17,552 nucleotides of DNA from JBBQXK01 sp052387255 (GCA_052387255.1 JBQTJI010000104.1:1-17552), one strand, 5' to 3'; positions 7,267 through 14,970 are shown, counted from the first letter of the stretch. Notes: generated by a model from the letters alone, not told the origin. Translations and numbers: made by a program.

Positions 7267-8847
7267 ATGCGCAGCCTTGTCATCTGGGCGCTGCTGGCCG
7301 CACCTGCCCTGGCAGAGGACGGGGCCGCCGATCCGCTGGTCCCCGTGTTCACCGAGGTGTCCGTCGCCGCGGGGGTGACGCACAGCTTTGCGGGTGAGGT
7401 CGAATACATGGTCGGCGGCGGCGTGGCCGTCACCGACTGCAACGGCGACGGGTTCGAGGACATGGTGATCGCGGGCGGGTCGGCCCCTGCGGCGACCTTT
7501 GTGAACCGGTCGGTGTCGGGCGGACCACTGGTGTTCGAGCGGGTGACGAGCGGCGCGGAACTGGACGCGGTGCTGGGGGTCTATCCGCTGGATGTCGATT
7601 CGGACGGGGTGCGCGACATCGTTTTGCTGCGGTGGGGCGAGAACGTGGTGATGCGCGGCCGCGGCGACTGCACGTTCACCCGCGCGAACGAGGATTGGGG
7701 GTTCGACGGCGGCGATGCCTGGTCGGCGGCGATGGCCGCAACCTGGGAACGGGGACAGACCTGGCCCACCATCGCCATCGGCAACTACATCGACCGCAAG
7801 GAAGAGGCGTTTCCCTGGGGGTCCTGCACGCCGAACTGGCTGCACCGGCCCGGCACGGGTGGCTTTGCCCCGCCCGTCGACCTGACCCCCAGCCATTGCG
7901 CCCTGTCGATGCTGTTCACCGACTGGAACCGGTCGGGCACGCCCGCCCTGCGGGTGTCGAACGACCGCGAATACTACAAGGGCGGGCAGGAACAGATGTG
8001 GCGCATCGACCCCGGCCAGCCGCCCGCCCTGTACGGCGAGGCCGAGGGGTGGAAACGCCTGCGCATCTGGGGCATGGGCATCGCCAGCCATGACGTGACG
8101 AACGACGGCTATCCAGACTATTTCCTGACCTCGATGGCCGACAACAAGCTGCAGGTGCTGAAACCGCAGGATGGCGCGCCCAAGGCCGATTTCGTCGATG
8201 TGGCCTTTGCGCGCGGGGCCACGGCGCACCGCCCCCACACCGGCGACGACCTGCGCCCCTCGACCGCCTGGCACGCGCAGTTCGACGATGTGAACAACGA
8301 TGGGCTGGCCGACCTCTATGTGGTCAAGGGCAACGTGGCGAAAATGCCCGACTTTGCCGCCGCCGACCCGAACAACCTCTTGCTGCAACGCGGCGACGGG
8401 ACGTTTATCGAGGCTTCGGTGCAGGCGGGGGTGGCGTCCACGCGCACCGGGCGCGGCGGGGCGCTGGCCGATTTCAACCTGGACGGCCGGCTTGACATGG
8501 TCGCGGTGAACCGGTGGGACGGGGTCGAGCTGTGGCAGAACGACGGGCCTGCGGGGGCGTCGTTCGCGCTGATGCTGGCGCAGCCGGGGGCGAACCGCGA
8601 CGCCATCGGGGCCTGGGTCGAGGTGCGGACCGGCGACGCCGTGCAGCGGCGCGAGATCACCGTCGGCGGCGGACATGCGGGCGGGCAACTGGGCTGGCGG
8701 CATTTCGGGCTGGACACGGCGGACCGGGCCGAGGTGCGGGTGATCTGGCCGGACGGCACCGAAGGAGCGTGGTATCCGGTCGCCGCGGGGACGCGGATCA
8801 TCGTGTCGCCGGGGGCCGTTCCGGAGGATTGGGTCGCGGCGCGTTAG
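7267..8847 (+). CDS. Exported FG-GAP/VCBS-repeat protein with ASPIC/UnbV domain (CRTAC1-like)
   Basis: A 526-residue secreted protein expected to fold as a calcium-binding beta-propeller. A signal peptide (1-16, cleavage after PALA) precedes at least five DxNxDGxxD-type calcium loops: 57-65, 109-117, 276-284 (DVTNDGYPD), 341-349 (DVNNDGLAD) and 402-410 (DFNLDGRLD). Residues 433-500 match the ASPIC/UnbV C-terminal domain: GANRDAIGAWVEVRTGD, then HFGLDTA and VIWPDGTEG. The mature protein has four cysteines (58, 135, 187, 211), which could pair in the periplasm. It starts three bases after the haloperoxidase-like stop with GAGGG eight bases upstream, so the two are very probably co-translated. 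These families are linked to extracellular binding or adhesion, but no enzymatic function is established for bacterial members. A partner or scaffold role for the upstream protein is inference. Confidence 0.88.
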   Translation: MRSLVIWALLAAPALAEDGAADPLVPVFTEVSVAAGVTHSFAGEVEYMVGGGVAVTDCNGDGFEDMVIAGGSAPAATFVNRSVSGGPLVFERVTSGAELDAVLGVYPLDVDSDGVRDIVLLRWGENVVMRGRGDCTFTRANEDWGFDGGDAWSAAMAATWERGQTWPTIAIGNYIDRKEEAFPWGSCTPNWLHRPGTGGFAPPVDLTPSHCALSMLFTDWNRSGTPALRVSNDREYYKGGQEQMWRIDPGQPPALYGEAEGWKRLRIWGMGIASHDVTNDGYPDYFLTSMADNKLQVLKPQDGAPKADFVDVAFARGATAHRPHTGDDLRPSTAWHAQFDDVNNDGLADLYVVKGNVAKMPDFAAADPNNLLLQRGDGTFIEASVQAGVASTRTGRGGALADFNLDGRLDMVAVNRWDGVELWQNDGPAGASFALMLAQPGANRDAIGAWVEVRTGDAVQRREITVGGGHAGGQLGWRHFGLDTADRAEVRVIWPDGTEGAWYPVAAGTRIIVSPGAVPEDWVAAR

Positions 8848-8854
8848 GGGCCTT

Positions 8855-8895
8855 GGGGCCAGCAAGAAACTTGCCCCCGTGTCCTGAAAGTTTTT
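8855..8895 (+). terminator. Possible terminator after the CRTAC1-like gene
   Basis: GGGG (8855-8858) CCA GCAAG (8862-8866) AAA CTTGC (8870-8874) CCCC (8875-8878) forms a 9-bp stem with a three-base bulge, eight bases after the stop. A T5 run (8891-8895) follows, but about 12 bases beyond the stem, farther than in a classical terminator. Confidence 0.45.
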
Positions 8896-8988
8896 CGTCA
8901 TTGTTGCAGGGTGCGTGACAGGTCGGTCTGCCCGGTGGCTGTTCTTGATCCTGATAACAATGGCATATCGCACGGCAGGGCCGGTGCA

Positions 8989-9034
8989 GGACCTGATGGA
9001 TTCTCGTCAGGTCCCGATCCGAAGAACCATCAGG
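8989..9034 (+). promoter_or_regulatory. Mutually exclusive hairpins in the iolG leader
   Basis: Hairpin A: GGACCTGA (8989-8996) pairs perfectly with TCAGGTCC (9007-9014) over a 10-base loop. Hairpin B: CCTGATGG-A-TTCT (8992-9004) pairs with AGAACCATCAGG (9023-9034), 12 bp with one bulged A. Both use bases 8992-8996, so only one can form at a time. Alternatively these are DNA operator half-sites for a dimeric regulator. No described riboswitch class is recognised. Confidence 0.5.
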
Positions 9035-9144
9035 GCTGAGGGAAACCGCCACGGCCCCCGTTGACGCAATCCCCGCTTCTGACGCACTGTCCGCCCGCAA
9101 ATGCGGCGTTGTTGCCCAGGGTCTGGGCGGGCCGCCAATCCCCT

Positions 9145-9151
9145 GAGAGGA
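9145..9151 (+). promoter_or_regulatory. Ribosome-binding site fixing the iolG start
   Basis: GAGAGGA ends five bases before the ATG at 9157. It supports the start MTVRFGVLGAGRIG, which places the nucleotide-binding strand at the very N-terminus, over an in-frame upstream start at 9061 that would add 32 residues without resemblance to the family. Confidence 0.75.
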
Positions 9152-9156
9152 CGAAG

Positions 9157-10158
9157 ATGACAGTCAGGTTCGGAGTGCTGGGCGCGGGGCGCATCGGCCG
9201 GGTCCATGCCAATGCCATCGCGACCGTGCCGGGGGCCACGCTGGTGGCCATCGCCGACCCTATGGCGGCGGCTGCCGAGGCGATTCGGGCGCAGCACGGC
9301 TGCGACATCCGCACCATCGAGGCCATCGAGGCGGCAAAGGATATCGATGCCGTCGTCATCTGCACGCCGACCGACACCCATGCCGACCTGATCGAACGCT
9401 TCGTCCGCGCGGGCAAGGCGGTTTTCTGCGAAAAGCCGGTCGATCTGTCGCTGGTCCGCGTGCAGGACTGCATCAAGACGGTGGCAAAGGCCAAGGGCGT
9501 GCTGATGGTCGGCTTCAACCGCCGCTTCGACCCCGATTTCATGGCGGTGAAGGCCGCCATCGACGCCGGGCGCATCGGCACCGTCGAGATGGTCACCATC
9601 ACCTCGCGCGATCCGGGGCCGCCGCCCTATGACTACATCACCCGGTCGGGCGGCATCTTCCGCGACATGACGATCCATGATTTCGACATGGCGCGGTGGC
9701 TCTTGGGGGAAGAGGTGGACACCGTGCAGGCAAGCGCCTCGGTGCTGGTCGACAAGACCATCGGCGAGTTGGGTGACTACGACAGCGTGAACGTGATCCT
9801 GCGCACCGCGTCGGGGCGGCAGTGCGTCATCACCAATTCGCGCCGGGCCGCCTATGGCTATGACCAGCGGATCGAGGTGCTGGGGTCCCTGGGGATGGTG
9901 TCGGCCCGGAACCAGGCCGAGGCGAACATCGAGACGGCGGACAAGGCGGGCTTCCATGCGCCGCCGCTGCTCAACTTCTTCATGTCGCGCTATACGGCGG
10001 CCTATGCCAACGAGATCGCGGCCTTTGTCGCATCGGTGCGCGACGGGACGGCGACGCCGACCACCGGGCAGGACGGGTTGATGGCGCTGGCCCTGGCGGA
10101 CTGCGCGCTGACATCGGTGGCCGAGGGGCGCGTCGTGAAAGTGTCCGAGGTGCTGTGA
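9157..10158 (+). CDS. iolG: Inositol 2-dehydrogenase IolG (Gfo/Idh/MocA family)
   Basis: Cytoplasmic NAD-dependent enzyme that oxidises myo-inositol to scyllo-inosose, the first step of inositol breakdown. The 333-residue product starts with the Rossmann motif GAGRIG (9-14), then has the family's EKP motif (92-94, with catalytic Lys93). RDMTIHDFD places Asp170 and His174 at the D-X3-H spacing of the catalytic pair known in Bacillus IolG. SGGIFRDMTIHDFDMARWL and the closing DGLMALALADCALTS are typical of inositol dehydrogenases. Gfo/Idh/MocA members are hard to tell apart by sequence, but the directly downstream iolC and iolD make the assignment strong. The stop TGA shares its A with the iolC ATG, so the two genes are coupled. 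scyllo-Inositol dehydrogenase activity is possible as well. Confidence 0.92.
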   Translation: MTVRFGVLGAGRIGRVHANAIATVPGATLVAIADPMAAAAEAIRAQHGCDIRTIEAIEAAKDIDAVVICTPTDTHADLIERFVRAGKAVFCEKPVDLSLVRVQDCIKTVAKAKGVLMVGFNRRFDPDFMAVKAAIDAGRIGTVEMVTITSRDPGPPPYDYITRSGGIFRDMTIHDFDMARWLLGEEVDTVQASASVLVDKTIGELGDYDSVNVILRTASGRQCVITNSRRAAYGYDQRIEVLGSLGMVSARNQAEANIETADKAGFHAPPLLNFFMSRYTAAYANEIAAFVASVRDGTATPTTGQDGLMALALADCALTSVAEGRVVKVSEVL

Positions 10159-12068
10159 TGGCCAGAACGCTGGACCTGATCACCATCGGGCGGTCGTCGG
10201 TGGACCTGTATGGTGCGCAGGTCGGCGGGCGGCTCGAGGACATGGGATCGTTCCAGAAATACATCGGCGGGTCGCCCACCAACATGGCGGCGGGCACGGC
10301 GCGGCTGGGGCTGAAATCGGCGCTGCTGACGCGGGTCGGCGACGAACACATGGGCCGCTTCATCCGCGAGGAACTGGCGCGCGAGGGGGTGGACGTGCGG
10401 GGGGTGAAGACCGACCCCGAGCGGCTGACCGCGCTGGTGCTGCTGGGCATCCGCGACCAGCACCAGTTCCCGCTGATCTTCTACCGCGAGAATTGTGCCG
10501 ACATGGCGCTGTGCGAGGAGGATGTTGATCCGGGGTTCATCGCCGAAGCGCGGGCCGTGGTGGCGACGGGCACGCACCTGTCGCACCCCCGCACCGAGGC
10601 CGCGGTGCTGAAGGCGCTGCGCCTGGCGCGGGAGGGCGGGGCGCAGACCGCGCTGGACATCGACTATCGCCCGAACCTGTGGGGGCTGGCGGGGCATGGG
10701 GATGGCGAAAGCCGGTTCATCGAAAGCGCCGCCGTGACGGCGAAACTGCAGGCGCACCTGCATCTGTTCGACCTGATCGTCGGCACCGAAGAGGAATTCC
10801 ACATCGCGGGCGGCAGCACCGACACCATCGCGGCGCTGCGCGCCGTGCGGGCGGTGTCGGGGGCCACGCTGGTGTGCAAGCGCGGGCCGATGGGCGCGGT
10901 GGCCTTCACCGGTCCGGTGCCCGACACGCTGGACGAAGGACAGTCCGGCCCCGGCTTCCCGATCGAGGTGTTCAACGTGCTGGGCGCGGGCGACGGGTTC
11001 ATGTCGGGGCTCTTGAAGGGCTGGCTGGATGGCGAACCCTGGCCGGTCGCCCTGAAATACGCCAATGCCTGCGGCGCTTTCGCGGTCAGCCGCCATGGCT
11101 GCACCCCGGCCTATCCCAGCTGGGACGAGTTGCAGTTCTTCCTGGCGCGCGGGGTGGTGACGCCGGCCTTGCGCAAGGATGCCGTGCTGGAACAGGTGCA
11201 CTGGGCCACAAACCGGCACCACGACTGGACGACGATGCGCGTCTTCGCCTTTGACCACCGCGCGCAACTGGAAACCCTGCCGGGGGCCACGACAGAAAAG
11301 ATCGGGCAGTTCAAGGACCTGTGCCTTGAGGCCACGATGCAGGTGGCCGCAGGCCGTCCCGGCTATGGCCTCTTGTGCGATGGCCGTCTGGGGCGCGATA
11401 CGCTGTACGGGGCGGCCGGGCAGGGCCTGTGGATCGGGCGGCCCGTCGAATGGCCATCCTCGCGCCCCCTGACGCTGGAACCCGAGATCGGGCCGGATTT
11501 CGGCGGCCTGTCGGAATGGCCGCTGGACCATGTGGTCAAGGTGCTGTGCTTCTGCCACCCGGATGACGATGCCGCGATGTGGCAGGACCAGGAGGCGACG
11601 ATCCTGCGCCTGTTCCACGCCTGCCGCCGCAACCGCCTGGAGATGCTGCTGGAAGTCATCCCGTCCAAGGTGGGCAGGGTGGACGACGACACCACGCCTG
11701 CGATCATCGAGCGGTTCTATCGGCTGGGGGTCTATCCCGACTGGTGGAAGCTGGAACCCTTTGCCACCGATGCAGCCTGGGCCAAAGCCTGCGCCGCGGT
11801 CACGGCCCATGACCCGCACTGCCGGGGCATCGTGGTGCTGGGCCTGGGGTCCGACGAAGCGGCCCTGGCCGACAGTTTCGCCCTGGCCGCCCGCCATGAC
11901 CTGGTGCGCGGCTTTGCCGTGGGCCGGACGATCTTTGCCGAACCGGCACGGGCCTGGTTCGCCGGAGACACCACCGGGGCACAGGCCGTGGCGCAGATGG
12001 CCACCACCTTTGACAGGCTCTGCGGCATCTGGGACACCGCCCGCGCGGCGGCAAGGAGGACGGCATGA
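10158..12068 (+). CDS. iolC: Bifunctional 5-dehydro-2-deoxygluconokinase / DUF2090 aldolase-like protein (IolC fusion)
   Basis: A 636-residue fusion. Residues 1 to about 330 are a PfkB/ribokinase-type sugar kinase: GRSSVDLYG at the N-terminus, IGGSPTNMAAGTARLG near 36-50, and the catalytic GAGD anion hole (276-279, Asp279 as base) in NVLGAGDGFMSG. It phosphorylates 2-deoxy-5-keto-gluconate. From about residue 360 (MRVFAFDHRAQLE) the C-terminal 275 residues match DUF2090, an aldolase-like domain thought to cleave the phosphorylated product to dihydroxyacetone phosphate and malonate semialdehyde, the role of IolJ in Bacillus. This fusion is common in proteobacteria. The ATG at 10158 is chosen over an overlapping GTG at 10155 because GAGG lies seven bases upstream and the TGATG junction is classic. 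The stop overlaps iolD by four bases. Confidence 0.92.
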   Translation: MARTLDLITIGRSSVDLYGAQVGGRLEDMGSFQKYIGGSPTNMAAGTARLGLKSALLTRVGDEHMGRFIREELAREGVDVRGVKTDPERLTALVLLGIRDQHQFPLIFYRENCADMALCEEDVDPGFIAEARAVVATGTHLSHPRTEAAVLKALRLAREGGAQTALDIDYRPNLWGLAGHGDGESRFIESAAVTAKLQAHLHLFDLIVGTEEEFHIAGGSTDTIAALRAVRAVSGATLVCKRGPMGAVAFTGPVPDTLDEGQSGPGFPIEVFNVLGAGDGFMSGLLKGWLDGEPWPVALKYANACGAFAVSRHGCTPAYPSWDELQFFLARGVVTPALRKDAVLEQVHWATNRHHDWTTMRVFAFDHRAQLETLPGATTEKIGQFKDLCLEATMQVAAGRPGYGLLCDGRLGRDTLYGAAGQGLWIGRPVEWPSSRPLTLEPEIGPDFGGLSEWPLDHVVKVLCFCHPDDDAAMWQDQEATILRLFHACRRNRLEMLLEVIPSKVGRVDDDTTPAIIERFYRLGVYPDWWKLEPFATDAAWAKACAAVTAHDPHCRGIVVLGLGSDEAALADSFALAARHDLVRGFAVGRTIFAEPARAWFAGDTTGAQAVAQMATTFDRLCGIWDTARAAARRTA

Positions 12069-13885
12069 CCACGATCCGGTTGACGGCGGCACAGGCGATG
12101 GTGCGATGGCTGTCCGTGCAGATGACCGAGGACGGAGTGCCGTTCATCGCGGGCGTCTGGGCGATCTTCGGCCACGGCAACGTGGCGGGCATCGGCGAGG
12201 CGCTGCATGCGCACCGCGAGGTGATGACGACCTACCGGGGCCAGAACGAGCAATCCATGGCCCATGCGGCGATTGCGTATTCGAAACAGCTTGGCCGCAG
12301 GCGCGCCATGGCAGTGACCAGTTCCATCGGTCCGGGTGCCTTGAACATGGTCACGGCGGCTGGCTTGGCCCATGTCAACCGCCTGCCGGTGCTGTTCGTG
12401 CCGGGCGACGTGTTCGCCGGGCGCGGCCCCGATCCGGTGCTGCAGCAGGTCGAGGACTTCACCGACGGCACGGTCAGCGCGAACGACTGCTTCCGCCCCG
12501 TCAGCCGGTACTTCGACCGCATCACGCGGCCCGAGCAGCTGCTGACGGCCCTGCCGCGCGCGCTGCGGGTGATGACCGACCCGGCGGACTGCGGCCCCGT
12601 CACGTTGTCCTTCTGCCAGGACGTGCAGGCCGAAGGCTACGACTGGCCCGAGGCGTTCTTTGCGCCGAAGGTCTGGCACCAGCGCCGTCCGCAACCCGAC
12701 CCGGTAGAGGTGGCGGCGGTGGCCGCGCTGCTGGCGCAGGCCAAGGCCCCGGTCATGGTGGCGGGCGGCGGCGTGCATTTCTCGGATGCGACGGGCGCGT
12801 TGGAGGCCTTTGCCAGCCGCCACGGCATTCCGGTGGTCGAGACGCAGGCGGGCAAGTCGGCCCTGCCCTGGGATCATCCGCTGAACCTCGGCCCGGTCGG
12901 CGTGACCGGGGCGAGCAGCGCCAATGCGGTCTGCGCAGGCGCGGATGTGGTGATCGGCGTCGGCACGCGGTTCCAGGATTTCACCACCGGGTCCTGGGCG
13001 CTGTTCGCCAACCCCGCCCGCAGGCTGGTCAGCATCAATGTCGCCGCCTATGACGCGATGAAGCACGGGGCTGAACCGCTGTGCGCCGATGCCCGCGTGG
13101 CGCTTGGGGCGCTGTCGGCGGCGCTTGGGGATCGGAACTTTGCGGCCCCCAACCCGGCCCTGAAAGCGGAATGGTTCGGCAACGTCGATCCCCTGACGGC
13201 CCCCCCCACCGGCAATGCCCTGGCCACCGACCAGCAGGTCATTGGTGCGGTGCAGCGCGCCGCAGGCCCCGACACGGTGGTGATGTGCGCGGCAGGCACC
13301 ATGCCGGGCGAACTGCACAAGCTGTGGAAGGCCGGTCGCCCGATGTCCTACCACATGGAGTACGGCTTCTCTTGCATGGGCTACGAGATTGCGGGCGCGA
13401 TGGCCATCAAGATGGCCCAGCCCGACCGCGACGTGATCTGCATGGTGGGCGACGGCAGCTACATGATGCTGAACGCCGAGATGGCGACGGCGGCGATGCT
13501 GGGGATTTCGTTCACCGTGGTGATCACCGACAACCGGGGCTTCGGCTGCATCAACCGGCTGCAGATGGCGACCGGCGGGGCCGAATTCAACAACCTCTAC
13601 GCCCATGCGAACATCGCGGAAATGCCCCGGATCGACTTTGCCGCCCATGCCGCCAGCATGGGGGCGCGGGCGGTCAAGGTGGGGTCGGTCGCGGAACTGG
13701 AGGCGGCGCTGAAGGGCCGTCAGGCCGCGAAAGGCCCCTACGTCATCGTCATCGACACCGATCCCTACCCCTCGACCCCGCACGGCGGCACCTGGTGGGA
13801 CGTCGCTGTGCCCGAGGTGTCGACGCGGGCCGAGGTGACGGCGGCCCGCCTGCGCTATGAGGGCAAGCTGACGGAACGCGCCTGA
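12065..13885 (+). CDS. iolD: 3D-(3,5/4)-trihydroxycyclohexane-1,2-dione acylhydrolase IolD
   Basis: Thiamine diphosphate enzyme that opens the ring of the inositol-derived diketone to give 5-deoxy-glucuronate. The 606-residue product has the three-domain ThDP fold: the N-terminal pyrimidine-binding domain carries the expected glutamate Glu62 in TYRGQNEQSMAHAA, the middle domain includes APVMVAGGGVHFSDATGALE, and the C-terminal domain has the ThDP/Mg motif GDG (462-464) running to TDN (488-490) with the usual ~25-residue spacing. FGHGNVAGIGEAL and SSIGPGALNMVTAAG are hallmark IolD segments. AAGGAGG lies five bases upstream of the ATG, which overlaps the iolC stop. Length is near the usual 610-640. 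The reaction is expected to use the dehydrated product made by IolE, which is not encoded here. Confidence 0.95.
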   Translation: MTTIRLTAAQAMVRWLSVQMTEDGVPFIAGVWAIFGHGNVAGIGEALHAHREVMTTYRGQNEQSMAHAAIAYSKQLGRRRAMAVTSSIGPGALNMVTAAGLAHVNRLPVLFVPGDVFAGRGPDPVLQQVEDFTDGTVSANDCFRPVSRYFDRITRPEQLLTALPRALRVMTDPADCGPVTLSFCQDVQAEGYDWPEAFFAPKVWHQRRPQPDPVEVAAVAALLAQAKAPVMVAGGGVHFSDATGALEAFASRHGIPVVETQAGKSALPWDHPLNLGPVGVTGASSANAVCAGADVVIGVGTRFQDFTTGSWALFANPARRLVSINVAAYDAMKHGAEPLCADARVALGALSAALGDRNFAAPNPALKAEWFGNVDPLTAPPTGNALATDQQVIGAVQRAAGPDTVVMCAAGTMPGELHKLWKAGRPMSYHMEYGFSCMGYEIAGAMAIKMAQPDRDVICMVGDGSYMMLNAEMATAAMLGISFTVVITDNRGFGCINRLQMATGGAEFNNLYAHANIAEMPRIDFAAHAASMGARAVKVGSVAELEAALKGRQAAKGPYVIVIDTDPYPSTPHGGTWWDVAVPEVSTRAEVTAARLRYEGKLTERA

Positions 13886-13905
13886 TCCCCGGTCCTGATC
13901 CCCGG
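13881..13905 (+). repeat. Tandem 12-bp direct repeat across the iolD stop codon
   Basis: CCTGATCCCCGG occurs at 13881-13892 and again at 13894-13905, a 13-base period. The first copy includes the iolD TGA stop. It looks like a small duplication immediately before the GC-run element. Confidence 0.8.
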
Positions 13906-13911
13906 ACTGGC

Positions 13912-13980
13912 CTTTCCCCTTCATCTGTTCCCAAATATCCCACGGGGGGTCCGGGGGGTGTGAAACCCCCCGGTCCTGCC
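13912..13980 (+). repeat. 69-base GC-run/ATATTT intergenic element, copy 2
   Basis: Sense-strand counterpart of the element at 2218-2287, differing by one substitution and one base in a homopolymer. The order is a TTCATCTG start, CCCAAATATCCCA core, G6 run, then a hairpin with arms CCGGGGGG (13951-13958) and CCCCCCGG (13966-13973). It begins 26 bases after the iolD stop and ends 8 bases before the iolB ribosome-binding site, so in the iol mRNA it sits right in front of iolB. Confidence 0.85.
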
Positions 13981-13988
13981 GCCGGAAC

Positions 13989-13994
13989 AAGGAG
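13989..13994 (+). promoter_or_regulatory. Ribosome-binding site of iolB
   Basis: AAGGAG lies six bases before the ATG at 14001. It is close behind the hairpin of the repeat element, so structure in the element could affect access to it. Confidence 0.75.
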
Positions 13995-14000
13995 CCCTGG

Positions 14001-14810
14001 ATGCCGAACCTGCTGCGCAAGCCCACGGGCACCACCGGACTGGTCCATGACATCACGCCCGAGAATGCCGGTTGGGGGCATGTCGGGTTTCAGTTGTACC
14101 GACTGTCGCCCGGCGACCGCGCCGAGGGTGCGCTGGCGGGGCGCGAGGCGATCCTGGTGCTGGTCGAGGGGCATGCGCATCTGGCCGCCGGGGGCCAGGA
14201 CTTCGGCCTGTGCGGCGACCGGCTGGACGTGTTCCAGAAAACCGCGCCGCACTGCCTGTATGTGCCGGACGGTAGCGCCTGGTCGGCGCGGGCGACCACG
14301 GCGGTGACGCTGGCGGTCTGCACCGCGCCGTCCGAAGGAACCTACCCTGCCCGCCTGATCGGCCCCGGCGGCATTGCCCTGACGCCGCGCGGGCGGGGGA
14401 CGAACACGCGCCACATCAACAACATCGCCATGGAGGACCGCGACGTCGCGGGCCGCCTGCTGGTGACCGAGGTGTTCACGCCGACGGGCAACTGGTCAAG
14501 CTATCCGCCGCACCGGCACGACGAGGACGACTTTCCCCGGATGACCTACCTGGAAGAGACCTATTATCACCGGCTGTACCCCGCCCAGGGCTTTGCCTTT
14601 CAGCGGGTCTGGACCGAGGACGGCTCGCTCGATGAGACGATGACGGTCGCCGACCACGACGTCACGCTCGTGCCGAAGGGGCACCATCCCTGCGGTGCGC
14701 CCTATGGGTACGAATTGTACTATCTGAACGTGATGGCGGGCCCCCTGCGCAAGTGGCGGTTCGCGAACCATCCCGACCACGCCTGGATCGCCGAACGCGA
14801 CGCGGGGTGA
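14001..14810 (+). CDS. iolB: 5-deoxy-glucuronate isomerase IolB
   Basis: Cupin-fold cytoplasmic enzyme that converts 5-deoxy-glucuronate to 2-deoxy-5-keto-gluconate, the substrate of IolC. The 269-residue product has the family's hallmark segment SSYPPHRHDEDDFPR with His171 and His173, followed by EETYYHRLYP with Glu185/Glu186, which together form the expected metal site. The later VPKGHHPCGAPYGYELYYLN (residues about 223-242) is also characteristic, and length is as expected. It is separated from iolD by 115 bases carrying the GC-run element. Its own strong ribosome-binding site suggests independent translation. It is the last gene of the plus-strand operon seen here. Confidence 0.94.
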   Translation: MPNLLRKPTGTTGLVHDITPENAGWGHVGFQLYRLSPGDRAEGALAGREAILVLVEGHAHLAAGGQDFGLCGDRLDVFQKTAPHCLYVPDGSAWSARATTAVTLAVCTAPSEGTYPARLIGPGGIALTPRGRGTNTRHINNIAMEDRDVAGRLLVTEVFTPTGNWSSYPPHRHDEDDFPRMTYLEETYYHRLYPAQGFAFQRVWTEDGSLDETMTVADHDVTLVPKGHHPCGAPYGYELYYLNVMAGPLRKWRFANHPDHAWIAERDAG

Positions 14811-14970
14811 AAGGCGGCCGCCAAGCGGCTGCGGGCGCTGGGTTAAACTGCCGTCGCGTGGCCTTGCGGCGCGTCTTCCTTGCGTCTTCTCGACGTCTTC
14901 TCTTTGTGGAGACGTGGCGGCGCATGCCGGGCCGTTGGCCCTGCCGCGCGAATCGGGGGCGGGGTGGGCG
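14811..14970. other. Convergent intergenic region between iolB and the FAD oxidoreductase gene
   Basis: These 160 bases lie between two converging genes. They contain three evenly spaced CGTCTTC words (14872-14900) and an imperfect hairpin, ACGTCTTC (14893-14900) with GGAGACGT (14908-14915; one G-T wobble, 7-base loop). Neither side has a T run, so a bidirectional terminator is only a guess. No gene was recognised. Confidence 0.5.
14872..14900. repeat. CGTCTTC x3 at exact 11-base spacing
   Basis: CGTCTTC occurs at 14872-14878, 14883-14889 and 14894-14900, each separated by four different bases (CTTG, then TCGA). The 11-base period puts the copies on roughly the same face of the DNA helix. 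The last copy is also the left arm of the hairpin at 14893-14915. Confidence 0.75.

Larger units (their letters stand above)
8848..9156. promoter_or_regulatory. Leader/intergenic region upstream of iolG
   Basis: A 309-base stretch without a convincing gene. It begins with a possible terminator for the upstream pair (8855-8895). It contains repeated CCTGAT words (8950-8955, 8992-8997) with inverted partners (9007-9014, 9029-9034) that form competing hairpins. TTGAT-CCTG-ATAAC (8945-8958) resembles an FNR-type box at eight of ten positions, which is weak. No -35/-10 pair with good spacing and no GGAA-N6-TTCC site of the rhizobial IolR type was seen. Confidence 0.5.

Noticed and set aside
8945..8958. 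FNR/FnrL box upstream of iolG
   Set aside because: TTGAT-CCTG-ATAAC matches eight of ten positions only, and no linked promoter was found. Mentioned under the leader but not called.
5923..8973. Very long minus-strand open frame across the haloperoxidase-like and CRTAC1-like genes
   Set aside because: Its translation is low-complexity Arg/Gly/His/Pro-rich sequence with no family motif, antisense to two genes with clear motifs. It is an effect of high GC, which removes stop codons.
9061..9156. Upstream in-frame start extending IolG by 32 residues
   Set aside because: The extension has no resemblance to the family, and a good ribosome-binding site sits just before the ATG at 9157.
13881..13980. 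Remnant of iolE between iolD and iolB
   Set aside because: The gap is only 115 bases, is accounted for by repeats, and no frame resembles a TIM-barrel fragment.
11732..14056. Long minus-strand open frame across iolC-iolD and the repeat element
   Set aside because: Antisense to IolC and IolD, which have full catalytic motifs; no start signal or recognisable domain.
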